A stretch of DNA of 64,000 nt, from positions 62,001 through 126,000 of the forward strand of contig CABUJR010000005.1 in assembly GCA_902492015.1 (NCBI GenBank), in the 5' to 3' direction. Below the pieces are notes generated by a model. That model worked only from the letters and a program-made list of their open reading frames with translations. It ran no database searches and was not told the origin of the DNA. The position numbers were made by a program, and so were the translations under genes. Each line of letters starts with the position of its first letter. Positions within the stretch are counted from its first letter, which is position 1. This stretch comes from an uncultured Eubacteriales bacterium (GTDB lineage Bacteria; Bacillota; Clostridia; TANB77; CAG-508). This document shows positions 1 to 8,345 of the stretch, piece by piece.

Positions 1-152
1 AAAGATGATCTTTTTGTACCTTGAACTAATTGTGCTACATATTTAGTTTCTTTTGTTTGCATTTTCTTACTTAATAGGTAATAAGCAAATACTAATATAG
101 CAAATAGTCCACCTACTCCAACCATCAAGTATACTAATACATCTTGTGACAT
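1..152 (-). CDS. Start of a TadB-like (type II secretion F family) membrane protein, cut by the window edge
   Basis: Only the first 50 residues are present, because the gene runs off the left edge. The minus strand reads MSQDVLVYLMVGVGGLFAIL and continues with a hydrophobic stretch up to about residue 25, then a basic segment. An AGGACGGTGA ribosome site precedes the ATG at 152. It lies directly downstream of the CpaF-like ATPase, where Tad pilus operons usually carry the inner-membrane platform proteins TadB and TadC. The TadB assignment rests on position and on the single N-terminal membrane segment. The GspF domain itself is outside the window, so another small membrane component is possible. 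Confidence 0.55.
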   Translation of the reverse strand, partial: MSQDVLVYLMVGVGGLFAILVFAYYLLSKKMQTKETKYVAQLVQGTKRSS

Positions 153-204
153 TTAATTACTTCACCGTCCTTTATCATTTAAGTTATTTTATTATTACTT
201 ATTT

Positions 205-1194
205 TTATGCATTTTCACCATTTTGGGGTGATCTTTTTTGTGTATTTTTTTCTGGATTTTGTGCTGCATTTTTCTTCATATTTTCCATAATTTGTCTTCT
301 AACTGCAGCTTGTTTTTCTGTTATGTTTGAATTTACTGTTTGTTGTTTTCTTGTATCAGTTTGATTTACCTGTTGTTTTACAGGTGCTTTTACTTGTTCT
401 GTTGTTGCTTTTTCTTTAGGTTCTTGAATTATTTCATTACCATCTTCATCATATTGTGGTAATTTTGGTGGTTTTATTCCCCAATTTCTTTCTAGAAACG
501 CATCAAATGCAACAACATCAGCATCATTCATATTTTCTCTCATTCCTCTTATATTTTCAGGAGAAATAGGATTTGTTAAAATATATCTATCATCAGCAAA
601 TTCTAATATATTATGATATTTGTATAATTCTCTATTAGTTTGCTTTGTAAAATATATTGTTGCATTATCGAAAAATTTATCAAATTTTCCTTCTAATGTT
701 TTTTCTTTTCTATGGTCAAAAGTATATTCATTCTTTTCTTCTACTGGAATACACTCTGTTATTCTTTCTATGTAACGTCTTCCTCTAAAGTCTTTTACTA
801 AGTGAATATTAAAGTTCAAAACTTGAACAACTTGTTCTGCTGCTGTTTGTTCATCTTTAAAAACACCAGTTCTAAGCATTGAGTTACGAAGCGCTGTAAC
901 TAAGTTTGGAAATGTTTTAGCGTGGTGAGTAAATAATGTAAATTTAGATGCAACCTGTGCAGATTGAATCATCCAAGATGCTACGGGGTCAGTTGCAACC
1001 TCACCGATGATATTAACAGAACCGTCAGTCTTCTTTTGAACGTCCAAACAATCTTGTCCAGAAATTGTTTCAGTTTCACGCATTGATACGATATTTCTTG
1101 TAGGATATATCTTTCTTAAGTGAAGCTCGAAAGCAGTTTCTGTGATACGAAGGTTCATTGTTTCATATATATTTTCAATCATAGCCATAAGCAT
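205..1194 (-). CDS. CpaF/TadA-like Tad pilus ATPase, C-terminal part after a frameshift
   Basis: This is the C-terminal half of a CpaF-type secretion ATPase, which would power Tad/Flp pilus assembly at the inner membrane. It starts just after the Walker A loop and carries the catalytic core: an MRETETISG stretch, a Walker B-like VNIIGEVATDP segment, and an FTLFTHHAKTF segment matching the family's His box. The last 100 residues are Gln/Lys/Thr-rich and look disordered. No ribosome site precedes the ATG at 1194. The real frame enters from the upstream fragment, from which it is separated by one extra base at 1207. Removing that base gives a continuous protein of 715 residues (205-2353) with an intact GCGKTT loop. 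It is either a pseudogene, a sequence error or a recoded gene. Confidence 0.85.
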   Translation of the reverse strand: MLMAMIENIYETMNLRITETAFELHLRKIYPTRNIVSMRETETISGQDCLDVQKKTDGSVNIIGEVATDPVASWMIQSAQVASKFTLFTHHAKTFPNLVTALRNSMLRTGVFKDEQTAAEQVVQVLNFNIHLVKDFRGRRYIERITECIPVEEKNEYTFDHRKEKTLEGKFDKFFDNATIYFTKQTNRELYKYHNILEFADDRYILTNPISPENIRGMRENMNDADVVAFDAFLERNWGIKPPKLPQYDEDGNEIIQEPKEKATTEQVKAPVKQQVNQTDTRKQQTVNSNITEKQAAVRRQIMENMKKNAAQNPEKNTQKRSPQNGENA

Positions 1195-2353
1195 TGTTGT
1201 TTTTCCGACAACCTTGCTCTCCTGTTAGAGCTATAATTCTTGCTCCTTTTACAAGGAATTTTAATAATTCTATTGTTTCTTCTTTTCCTGGGAATTTAAC
1301 TATTTGTTCAAGTGTAGCACGCTTTACGTCGAACTTTCTTACAAAGAATGCCCAAGTTTCACACATGCTAGGTCTAACAACAACGACACGAGAACCGTCT
1401 TTCATTTCATTGATTTTATATCCATTTGTATCAGATAACTGACCTGGATTATTATATTTATATATATTTTGACATACTCTTTTTAATTCTGCCTCTGTTC
1501 CAAAAGACAAGAATGCAAGTCTTATTGATTTACCTTGGAAGAATATCCATATTGCATCACAGGCTCTTGGTATTTTTGATTCCATAGCTTGTTTTAGATA
1601 ATCACCATCTGTTTGAGCAACTTGGCTCAAGAATGATTCTGGAAGTCCTGATACACCACCAGAAACACCATCTATGTTCATATCTCTTATTTCATCAATA
1701 CTACTAAATCCTTTATATTTTTGATAAATTCTTTGTACTACTACCTCTAGCTTATCAGCAAATTCTAATTGAATTTGTTCTTGTTCATAAATATCATCAA
1801 TTTCTTCACTTGTTATAACATAAGAAGGTTTTGTTTCTCCTTCTACATATTTTAATGCAGCTAAATTATATTTTTTAATAAGTTCAGTTAAAGCTTCATA
1901 AGAAAAAGTCTTTTTATATTCGTGAATTAAAATATCAAATTTATCTTGTGCTGTAAGTAGTGATGGTGTATCAAAAGGTATAGCTTTAGAAATATTGGTC
2001 TCATCAACACCATATTCTTTTGAAAGCAAATCATATATTAATTCCTTAACATATTTTTTATCATTAACATCACCATAAGTACAGCCTTTTAAAGCTTTCT
2101 TTAATTCATATTTTTTAGCTCTTCTTCTTTTCAATTCTTCTTCTGATAAACCAATATCATAAAGATTTACTTTAGTGATTTCATCAAGTCTTTGTTTAAC
2201 AAACTTTACCATTTTATCCAAAGTAAAAGTTTTGTCATCAATTTCAGCTGCTTCTTCCACTATTTCATTCTTATTTTTTCGTATCATGTGTGAAATAGCT
2301 GCAAATGCAACTACTACTACCACAAAGATTAAAGCAATATTTGCAATATTCAT
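1175..2353 (-). CDS. CpaF/TadA-like Tad pilus ATPase, N-terminal part, frame broken in Walker A
   Basis: This is the N-terminal part of the same ATPase. Residues 4-20 form a hydrophobic, Val-rich membrane segment, which is unusual because classical CpaF is soluble. A helical region and the N-terminal CpaF domain follow (RVVVVRPSMCETWAFFVRKF, then FLVKGARIIALTGEQGC). The reading frame leaves the conserved sequence exactly at the P-loop: GGT TGT CGG AAA AAC reads G-C-R-K-N, but skipping the C at 1207 reads G-C-G-K-T-T. After the shift only ten meaningless residues follow before a stop at 1175. An AAAGGGAGGAGCC ribosome site precedes the ATG. It is the fourth gene of the Tad operon, after the CpaB-like and two TadZ-like genes. 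Confidence 0.85.
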   Translation of the reverse strand: MNIANIALIFVVVVVAFAAISHMIRKNKNEIVEEAAEIDDKTFTLDKMVKFVKQRLDEITKVNLYDIGLSEEELKRRRAKKYELKKALKGCTYGDVNDKKYVKELIYDLLSKEYGVDETNISKAIPFDTPSLLTAQDKFDILIHEYKKTFSYEALTELIKKYNLAALKYVEGETKPSYVITSEEIDDIYEQEQIQLEFADKLEVVVQRIYQKYKGFSSIDEIRDMNIDGVSGGVSGLPESFLSQVAQTDGDYLKQAMESKIPRACDAIWIFFQGKSIRLAFLSFGTEAELKRVCQNIYKYNNPGQLSDTNGYKINEMKDGSRVVVVRPSMCETWAFFVRKFDVKRATLEQIVKFPGKEETIELLKFLVKGARIIALTGEQGCRKNNNAYGYD

Positions 2354-2404
2354 TAAAGGCTCCTCCCTTTAAAAATTAGATTAATTTCTACATTAGTTTA
2401 ATTT

Positions 2405-3241
2405 TTATTTGTATTTTAATTCTTCTATTTTATAATCAATTCTCTTAATTATTTCGCTAACTGATTTAACAAAATCTGCATTAGGTCCATTTCCACTTTT
2501 ACTCATTGCATTTTTAATAAAGAATTGAGCAACACCTGCTTCTGAAGCTGCATCACTAAAAACTTTATTATGTGGAACTTGAACTAAATTTTTATCTTTT
2601 ATATATCTTGCTACATTTTTTACATTATATTTTGATGCATCATCTGCATTTGAAAGTAACGTTATAATTTTGTCTGCTTTTAAAACAGCTTTATGTTCTT
2701 GAGTAAATTCAATATAGTCATCTATTTGTTTTAAGTTTTGCGAAAAATTATATACAATAAAAGTTGAGGCTTCAAGTAAAGCTTTCGTTGTATCTTTTTT
2801 TAAAGTTTTTTCAGCATCTACTAAAACAATATCATAATATTTATTTGCAATATTTACTAAATCTTTATAAAGCATTAATGATTTAGTAAATTCTTCTGGT
2901 ATTTTTGTTTTTAAACCACATAAAACATCAAGAGTTTTAAAAACGGCTCTAGTATAATTTGTTATAATTTCTGGAGTCGTTTTATTACTTGCAACAGCAC
3001 TAACTAGACCTTCTGCTCCAGAAGATATATCCATTTTGCCTTTATTTAGCATTTTAGCTACATCTTTTTTTCTATTATTAACTTTCCAAAAACATCTTTC
3101 CAAAGTATCATCATCAAAAGTTGCATCTATTAACAATATTTTATAATTGTGTTCTATAGCCATTCTTGTGGCTATAGCCGCTATTGATAATGTTTGGCCA
3201 GTTTCCTTTTTGCTTCCGCTCCAAAAACTAATTACAGCCAT
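2405..3241 (-). CDS. TadZ/CpaE-like ParA/MinD-superfamily protein
   Basis: This 278-residue protein has the ParA/MinD fold layout of Tad pilus localisation proteins (TadZ/CpaE). It begins with beta-1 and a deviant P-loop, ISFWSGSKKETGQTLS, where the usual KGGxGKT has become SGSKKETGQT. ILLIDATF follows (switch region Asp), and then YYDIVLVDAEKTLKKDT as the Walker B-like strand. The final Lys of the P-loop is Gln, so ATP binding or hydrolysis may be weakened. The family is known to place the pilus machine at a cell site, and its members often have degraded ATPase motifs. It sits 14 bp after the second TadZ-like gene and about 50 bp before cpaF, in the same operon. Confidence 0.7.
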   Translation of the reverse strand: MAVISFWSGSKKETGQTLSIAAIATRMAIEHNYKILLIDATFDDDTLERCFWKVNNRKKDVAKMLNKGKMDISSGAEGLVSAVASNKTTPEIITNYTRAVFKTLDVLCGLKTKIPEEFTKSLMLYKDLVNIANKYYDIVLVDAEKTLKKDTTKALLEASTFIVYNFSQNLKQIDDYIEFTQEHKAVLKADKIITLLSNADDASKYNVKNVARYIKDKNLVQVPHNKVFSDAASEAGVAQFFIKNAMSKSGNGPNADFVKSVSEIIKRIDYKIEELKYK

Positions 3242-3255
3242 TATTTTCCTCCAGT

Positions 3256-3948
3256 TTAATTTCTTTCTAATATTTTAGTAGCTCTTTTTACTTCATTTTG
3301 GCTTGCGCCTGTTATTTCCTCCACAACATACATTATTCCATCTATGTATTGCAAACTTAAACCTCTAATTCTAATTCTTCCAGATCTCTGATTTGTATAA
3401 ATTGTATTCTCATCTCCAAGATCAAATGGAAAATAAATTATATCTGGATCCCATTTTATCTTTAATGATTTTGATAAATAATTTAAATACTTATCTTCTT
3501 CTGGTAGCATTTCTTTTGTAAATAACAATTTTGTTACTTTTACAGGAGTTTCAAGTCTTTTAAAGACTTGAAGCCCCCTTCTTAAAGAATACAAATCAAA
3601 TGCAGTAACAAAATAATGTTTATCTTCTGGTTTTATTTTGAAATTATAATATCCTCTATATGAATCTATATCTATTAAAGCATAATCATAATTAAATTCA
3701 TCTGAATCATTTGCTGCTTTATAATTTTTTATTTGTTCAAAATTTTCAAATCCTATTGCTATATCAACTTTTTCAAAAGTATTAATATACTGTTTAACAG
3801 CTTGCATTGTTGGGACAATATATCTAGTTTTTTGTAATACTGTAGAGTCTACTATTATAGCCTTTTTTCCCATAAGAGAAATTATTTTAGCTATATATAT
3901 TAACATATCTGCTTTATCGTATCCACCTATAAAAGCAATTTTTTTCAT
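3256..3948 (-). CDS. Second TadZ-like protein, P-loop lost
   Basis: This 230-residue protein also has a Rossmann-like start (KKIAFIGGYDKADMLIYIAK) and a KKAIIVDST strand, matching the ParA/TadZ fold. The nucleotide loop is replaced by GGYDKADM, with no Lys-Thr/Ser pair. A DYALIDIDSYRGYYNF segment stands where the Walker B strand is expected. There is no membrane segment. It lies 25 bp downstream of the CpaB-like gene and 14 bp upstream of the other TadZ-like gene, so the two probably act together, perhaps as a pseudo-ATPase and partner pair. The family assignment comes from operon position and fold pattern and is less secure than for its neighbour. Confidence 0.55.
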   Translation of the reverse strand: MKKIAFIGGYDKADMLIYIAKIISLMGKKAIIVDSTVLQKTRYIVPTMQAVKQYINTFEKVDIAIGFENFEQIKNYKAANDSDEFNYDYALIDIDSYRGYYNFKIKPEDKHYFVTAFDLYSLRRGLQVFKRLETPVKVTKLLFTKEMLPEEDKYLNYLSKSLKIKWDPDIIYFPFDLGDENTIYTNQRSGRIRIRGLSLQYIDGIMYVVEEITGASQNEVKRATKILERN

Positions 3949-3973
3949 AATGTCCTCCTAGCTTTTCTCCTTT

Positions 3974-4942
3974 TTATTCAGTATATCCAATATCTTCTGT
4001 TCCTTCTAATGAACTTACAAATTCTTCTCTTGCAGATTTTATAGCTTCTCTTTCGTCTGAATTTCCAGCACTTACCATTGAGTTTTTATCTTCATCTGGT
4101 ATTAAAGATAATGGTGTTTCAAAATATTGAACTCTATCTTCTGCTATATATTGATTTTCATATTCTTGTCTTATATCATCAAGAATATTTGGATTATTTC
4201 TTATTTGTCTTAAAACAGTTTCTTTTACTGGATATGTAGGAACTGCGGCTTCTTGCATTCCAGGCTCTGTATAAGGAACAGCATACAATTTTGATCCTGT
4301 ATAGTAATAACTTTCAACTATTGCACTACTTAATAATTGCATTTCTAATTCATTTAATTTTAGCCAAATACTTGTAGAAGTTGTTCCTAAAACTTTTTTC
4401 TTAGCTAAAACAATATAATCTTGTCCATTTGGAATAGACATTCTTATATCAACATAATCTCCATTTTTTAATTGAGAAGGTAAAGAAATCATATTAAATT
4501 CTTGAATTCTATCAGAATCTGTTGTCTGATCATCTGACTCTTCAATCATATCTTTTGTTACTATTGCGCCAGAAGGAACATCAACTTTTAGTACAACTTC
4601 CTTTTGTTTTTCACTACCATCTGAATTATATTTTATTACTATATTTCCATCTTCATCTAAATATTGGAAATCTTCATCACTAATAATTTGACTTTGATCA
4701 AGAGTTGTTTGAACAGTACTCATCATAAAATCTTCTTCTAAAGTTACTGTTTCCCCTGATTTTAAGTCATTTGCTGCAACATATACAGTTATTTGTTTTT
4801 GAAGTAAAGCCTCCTTTTCTTCATTTATTGCTTTCATTTTCATTACTAAAGCTGCTACTACTAGAGCCATAATAATTAAAGCCACTAAAAAACCTATAAA
4901 AAAAGAATTTCTACTTCTTCTTTGCATCGGATTCATTGCCAT
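3974..4942 (-). CDS. CpaB-like Flp pilus assembly protein (SAF domain)
   Basis: This 322-residue protein has an N-terminal basic patch (MQRRSRNS) and one membrane helix at about residues 14-35. A SAF-type region follows, with VYVAANDLKSGETVTLEEDF and later VDVPSGAIVTKDMI, the two half-motifs typical of CpaB/RcpC. The middle part contains NGDYVDIRMSIPNGQDYIVL, which also matches CpaB. The C-terminal 90 residues are charged and probably disordered. In Tad systems CpaB is a periplasmic or extracytoplasmic assembly factor that stabilises the secretion channel or the pilus. It is the first gene of the operon and has a GGAGG-type ribosome site just upstream. Confidence 0.75.
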   Translation of the reverse strand: MAMNPMQRRSRNSFFIGFLVALIIMALVVAALVMKMKAINEEKEALLQKQITVYVAANDLKSGETVTLEEDFMMSTVQTTLDQSQIISDEDFQYLDEDGNIVIKYNSDGSEKQKEVVLKVDVPSGAIVTKDMIEESDDQTTDSDRIQEFNMISLPSQLKNGDYVDIRMSIPNGQDYIVLAKKKVLGTTSTSIWLKLNELEMQLLSSAIVESYYYTGSKLYAVPYTEPGMQEAAVPTYPVKETVLRQIRNNPNILDDIRQEYENQYIAEDRVQYFETPLSLIPDEDKNSMVSAGNSDEREAIKSAREEFVSSLEGTEDIGYTE

Positions 4943-4993
4943 AGTTTAAGTTCCTCCCTTTATCTATAAAAAATTTGTTTTTTTTACAATATT

Positions 4994-5016
4994 ATGGCAT
5001 TATTGTATAATGCCAT
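4994..5016. promoter_or_regulatory. Perfect 10-bp inverted repeat upstream of the Tad operon
   Basis: ATGGCATTAT, three bases, then ATAATGCCAT form a perfect palindrome. On the minus strand it overlaps a possible -10 (TATACA) with TTGTAG 17 bases upstream. It could therefore be an operator for the cpaB operon. It also lies about 90 bp after the HAD gene and is followed by a T/A-rich tract, so a terminator is the alternative. Confidence 0.45.
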
Positions 5017-5105
5017 TTTCTTAATTCTACAACAATTATTGTTTAAAATCAATGAATTAAAGTATTGTAACAAAAACTTATTTTTTTTGTAACTTTATTG
5101 TTAAA

Positions 5106-5990
5106 TTAGTATTTTTTTGTCAAAATAAATCTATTTATTGCTTCTAAAACTCCTTCTGAATTATTATCTGAAACTATTACATTTGCCATTTCTTTTATTA
5201 TTGGATTACTATTTCCCATAACTACACCTAGACCAGAATTTTGTATCATTTCTTTATCATTCATATTATCTCCTATTGCCATTACTTCTTCTGGTTTTAT
5301 ATTTAATTTATTTAAAAGAAATTCTATTGCCGACCATTTATTAACATTTTCATTTGTAATTTCAGTATAATAGTATTGTATGTCTACATCATCTGTTCCA
5401 GATTTTATTTTTTTTCTTGACATATATTCTACTTCTAGAACATCTATTCCTTTTATTTGTTTTACTTTTTTCATAATGCTATTAAAAATAAATTGTGATT
5501 CATCACAAATAGTAACTTTTAAAAATTTATTTTTACCTGATTGTTTTATGTAATCTGAAATATTTTGAACAAGATTTATATGTGTCCTTCTTTCTTCAAC
5601 TTTTTTTACATTTTCTTTATGATAATATAAAATATTATAATTTAAAGAACTTGCAATAACTTCATCTTCTGTATATACATTATAAAAGAAACTATTTTCT
5701 TCACATAATTTTGCAATATTTAAAACTTGTTCTTTGCTTAAAAATCTATCACATATCACCATTTGTTTTTTTATATCATAAACTGCTGCACCATTTCCTG
5801 AAATTAAATAATTGTCTACTCCAAGTTCTAATGCTAAACTTTCTGTTGAACTAATTGGTCTGCCTGATGCAAGCACAATTTCTGTCCCTTTTTCCTTAGC
5901 TTCTAATAATGCTTGCCTTGTACTTTCTGAAACCTCTCCATGAGAATTAAGTAAAGTTCCGTCTAAATCAATAGCTACTAATTTATACAT
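5106..5990 (-). CDS. Cof-type HAD-IIB family phosphatase
   Basis: This is a 294-residue member of the Cof/YidA branch of the HAD superfamily, which are cytoplasmic Mg-dependent sugar-phosphate or flavin-nucleotide phosphatases. All HAD motifs are visible: VAIDLDGTLLNSHG near the N-terminus (nucleophile and acid/base Asp), LASGRP (motif II), a Lys before the cap exit, and AIGDNMNDKEMI (motif IV). The type IIB cap lies between motifs II and III. An in-frame ATG ten codons upstream exists, but AAGGAG lies eight bases before the ATG at 5990, so that start is preferred. It appears monocistronic, with its own promoter. The exact substrate cannot be told from sequence. Confidence 0.9.
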   Translation of the reverse strand: MYKLVAIDLDGTLLNSHGEVSESTRQALLEAKEKGTEIVLASGRPISSTESLALELGVDNYLISGNGAAVYDIKKQMVICDRFLSKEQVLNIAKLCEENSFFYNVYTEDEVIASSLNYNILYYHKENVKKVEERRTHINLVQNISDYIKQSGKNKFLKVTICDESQFIFNSIMKKVKQIKGIDVLEVEYMSRKKIKSGTDDVDIQYYYTEITNENVNKWSAIEFLLNKLNIKPEEVMAIGDNMNDKEMIQNSGLGVVMGNSNPIIKEMANVIVSDNNSEGVLEAINRFILTKKY

Positions 5991-6020
5991 TTTTATTTCT
6001 CCTTTGTTTATTCTTTTCAC

Positions 6021-6048
6021 ATTATATCATTAAAACTTTTTTTGACAA
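6021..6048 (-). promoter_or_regulatory. Sigma-A type promoter for the HAD phosphatase gene
   Basis: On the minus strand TTGTCA (6048-6043) is followed by 16 bases and TATAAT (6026-6021), about 30 bases upstream of the start codon. It is a near-consensus vegetative promoter. Confidence 0.7.
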
Positions 6049-6082
6049 TATTTTTATATACTAAAATATTATTTTTAATATA

Positions 6083-6164
6083 GAACAAAAGTGAACATTA
6101 TAAAAACTTTCTTTTTAATAGAACAAAAATGGACATTATGATAAGCTCTTTCCTACTAAATAAA
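6083..6164. repeat. Intergenic hairpin-element family, copy A (rearranged)
   Basis: This copy contains the family's left-end sequence twice (GAACAAAAGTGAACATTAT and a near copy with GGACATTAT) and the right end CTTTCCTACTAAATAAA. The right end directly abuts the terminator of the spore-protein gene. Related copies lie at 17331-17407, 31481-31640 and 51478-51627. Confidence 0.55.
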
Positions 6165-6168
6165 TTAA

Positions 6169-6193
6169 GGGGGCAAGATAGTTACTTGCCCCC
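6169..6193 (-). terminator. Rho-independent terminator after the spore protein gene
   Basis: A perfect 9-bp GC-rich stem (GGGGGCAAG / CTTGCCCCC) has a 7-base loop. It is T-rich on both sides and so could work in both directions. It lies 13 bp after the stop of the ssp gene. Confidence 0.85.
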
Positions 6194-6205
6194 TTTTTAA
6201 TATAG

Positions 6206-6406
6206 TTATTTGTTAGCCATTTGATTTTCAGCTTGTTCTATTAACTTTCTAACCATGTTACCACCGATTCTACCAGCATCTCTTGCAGATATATTTCCGT
6301 TATAACCATTTTTTAAGTTAACACCTACTTCACTAGCAACTTCATATTTGAATCTTTCTAATGAATCCATAGCTTCTGGAACTACGTTTTTATTACTTCT
6401 TGCCAT
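6206..6406 (-). CDS. Alpha/beta-type small acid-soluble spore protein
   Basis: This 66-residue protein has the family hallmarks: the germination-protease site region FKYEVASEVGVNL, then GYNGNISARDAGRIGGNMVR, which is the conserved DNA-binding helix segment. In spore-formers these proteins coat the chromosome in the forespore and protect it from UV and heat, and are cut by GPR at germination. A strong GGAGGTGA ribosome site lies upstream of the ATG. The gene is single and has a strong terminator. Expression would be expected from forespore sigma-G, but no convincing sigma-G promoter was found by eye. It is good evidence that the organism forms endospores. Confidence 0.95.
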   Translation of the reverse strand: MARSNKNVVPEAMDSLERFKYEVASEVGVNLKNGYNGNISARDAGRIGGNMVRKLIEQAENQMANK

Positions 6407-6796
6407 CTCTAATTCACCTCCGAATTTAAAAACAGTGTTTTCATTAAAATATAATTTCTAACACAATTTTAAGCTTAGAAAAAACATTAAATTTTAAATA
6501 GCTAATCAATCACTATTTACATTCATAATTGAAATTTAGATTAATTTTTAGATACTGAAATTTATATTTCATGTATTTTAAATTTGTTCTAAACCTACTA
6601 TAAGAATATATAAAACATAAATATTTGAATGATTAAATATTTTTTAATGCAATTTCTATATATATAATGTGTAAAATAAAAAAAATTAAACAAGTAATTT
6701 ATGGAAAAGAAAATTAAAATTTATAACCAGTATAAAGTGTAAATTAAATTTTAAAATCACTAAAATTTACAAATATTGTAAAATTTCAAGAAAAAA
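6407..6796. other. AT-rich intergenic stretch with no gene seen
   Basis: About 390 bp lie between the ssp start and the hpf terminator. Apart from the ssp ribosome site next to 6406, no ORF with a ribosome site, repeat copy or clear RNA structure was seen. The ssp promoter must lie in the first 100 bp. Confidence 0.5.
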
Positions 6797-6855
6797 ACAC
6801 CTCTATTTAGTATTTTAACAAATTCATTTTTATTTGTTTCTACTAAATGAGGTGT
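6797..6855 (-). terminator. Terminator of hpf
   Basis: A long stem (ACACCTC-TATTTAGTA paired with TACTAAAT-GAGGTGT) with a 28-base loop is followed on the minus strand by seven T. It lies 45 bp downstream of the hpf stop codon. Confidence 0.8.
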
Positions 6856-6899
6856 ATTTTTAATAAACTTCTATTTTATAATATGCACTTTTAAAAAAA

Positions 6900-7439
6900 T
6901 TATGCTTCTGGTTCTACTAAACCATAATTATTTGAATCTTTTAATTTAAAGATTACATTAACTTTTCCTGTATCAATATTTACAAATGTATAGAAAATAT
7001 TGCCTTTTCTTTCAGCTAATTTTAATTTAGCATCTTCAACAGAAATTGGTTTTAATTCATAAGATAAAGATTTAACAATTTCATCTTCAACTGGTTTTTC
7101 TGGTGCAATTCCATTTATATTCATTTGTTTTATTGAAGAATCTTTCATCATTTTTTCTTTTTTAGCTTTAGATTTTCTAATTTGTCCTTCTAGAATATCA
7201 ATATCTTTATCTATAGCAGCATACAAATCTTTATCTTCAGTAACTGCTTTGTAAGAAACGCCTTTTACTGAAACATACATTTCAGCTATTTCTGTTTGTG
7301 CATTTTCTTTTTTTATAGTAACAGTTACATTAATCATTTCTTCTGCAAAATATTTTTCTATTCTTGTTAATTTTTTCTCAACATAATCTTTGATTGCTTC
7401 TGTTGCTTTTATTTCTTTTCCTGTTATTGTTATATTCAT
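6900..7439 (-). CDS. hpf: Ribosome hibernation promoting factor, long form
   Basis: This 179-residue protein has the two-domain layout of long HPF/RaiA. The N-terminal S30AE domain (MNITITGKEIKATEAIKDYV, residues 1-100) binds the decoding region of the 30S subunit. A linker follows, and the C-terminal domain (SYELKPISVEDAKLKL to the end) dimerises to make 100S ribosomes. The long form is typical of Firmicutes. A GTG three codons upstream is in frame, but the ATG at 7439 is correctly spaced from GGAGTG. It has its own promoter and terminator, which agrees with growth-phase control. Confidence 0.95.
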   Translation of the reverse strand: MNITITGKEIKATEAIKDYVEKKLTRIEKYFAEEMINVTVTIKKENAQTEIAEMYVSVKGVSYKAVTEDKDLYAAIDKDIDILEGQIRKSKAKKEKMMKDSSIKQMNINGIAPEKPVEDEIVKSLSYELKPISVEDAKLKLAERKGNIFYTFVNIDTGKVNVIFKLKDSNNYGLVEPEA

Positions 7440-7475
7440 AATAACCACTCCTTTTTAGTATTTTTTTGTAAAACC

Positions 7476-7504
7476 ATTATATAAGTATTTCTTATAATTT
7501 GCAA
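7476..7504 (-). promoter_or_regulatory. Sigma-A type promoter of hpf
   Basis: On the minus strand TTGCAA (7504-7499), a 17-base spacer and a perfect TATAAT (7481-7476) lie about 37 bases upstream of the hpf start. Confidence 0.75.
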
Positions 7505-7616
7505 GCTAAATTTTAAGTTCTCTTTATTAAAACTTATTTTAGTATAAAATTTCATATATACTGCTATAGTTAATACTACAATAAATTCATTTTTTCTAAA
7601 ATACTTTCTATCTTTT

Positions 7617-8345
7617 TTAAAATAATTTTTCTAATTTATATTCTCTTTCTAATTTCTCATTTAAGTATAAGTTTGCTATTAATTCTAATTCTTTTTGACA
7701 GTTTTCGGAAAGTGTAAAAGAAAATATTTTTTTTGAATCTGCTTTTAATATATAATTAATTGCATTTCTAGTCGGATCACTCATCTGTATACAGCTACTA
7801 TCTTGTTTACTACAAGCTTTACACTTAAACCCATTATCTTTTATACTAAAAAAAGTTAAATCTTCTTTTGTTTTGCAAGAAGTGCATTCAAGTGAATTTG
7901 GTGCAAATCCCAAAATTTTTAAAAGCCTTAGTTTGAACACAGAAGTTATAAAATCTAAATTTTTATCTGTTTCTGAAATCATATATAAAGTATTTAAAAA
8001 CAATTTTAATGTATTAAAGCTATTTTGATTTTCTGTAGTAACATCTGAAATTATTTTAGTAATATATGACGCATAAGTTAATTTATCTAAATCAGTTCTT
8101 ATGTTATAAAAAAGTTCAATAGTTTCACAAGAATTTATTGTATATGTATCAGAACCTTTAAAAAGCATGTATTCTCCAAAACACAAAAATTGAGTGCCAC
8201 TAAGCAAAAGACTCTTTGGTCTTCTTGCACCTTTTGCACTGCACCCAATTTTTCCTAAATTTGGAGTTAACATTGTAAGCATTTTATCAAAATCACCCAT
8301 ATTATTTTCTGCAATTATTATCCCATTTACTTTTATTTGTTTCAT
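7617..8345 (-). CDS. recO: DNA repair protein RecO
   Basis: This 242-residue protein has an N-terminal OB fold (KVNGIIIAENNMGDFDKML), the helical middle, and a zinc-binding motif with paired cysteines (LECTSCKTKEDL and FKCKACSKQ). RecO loads RecA onto SSB-coated single-stranded DNA in the RecFOR pathway and acts in the cytoplasm. Its position after yqzL and downstream of era is the usual Firmicute order. The start overlaps the end of the yqzL-like ORF by 44 bases, which implies translational coupling. The length is normal for the family. Confidence 0.93.
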   Translation of the reverse strand: MKQIKVNGIIIAENNMGDFDKMLTMLTPNLGKIGCSAKGARRPKSLLLSGTQFLCFGEYMLFKGSDTYTINSCETIELFYNIRTDLDKLTYASYITKIISDVTTENQNSFNTLKLFLNTLYMISETDKNLDFITSVFKLRLLKILGFAPNSLECTSCKTKEDLTFFSIKDNGFKCKACSKQDSSCIQMSDPTRNAINYILKADSKKIFSFTLSENCQKELELIANLYLNEKLEREYKLEKLF

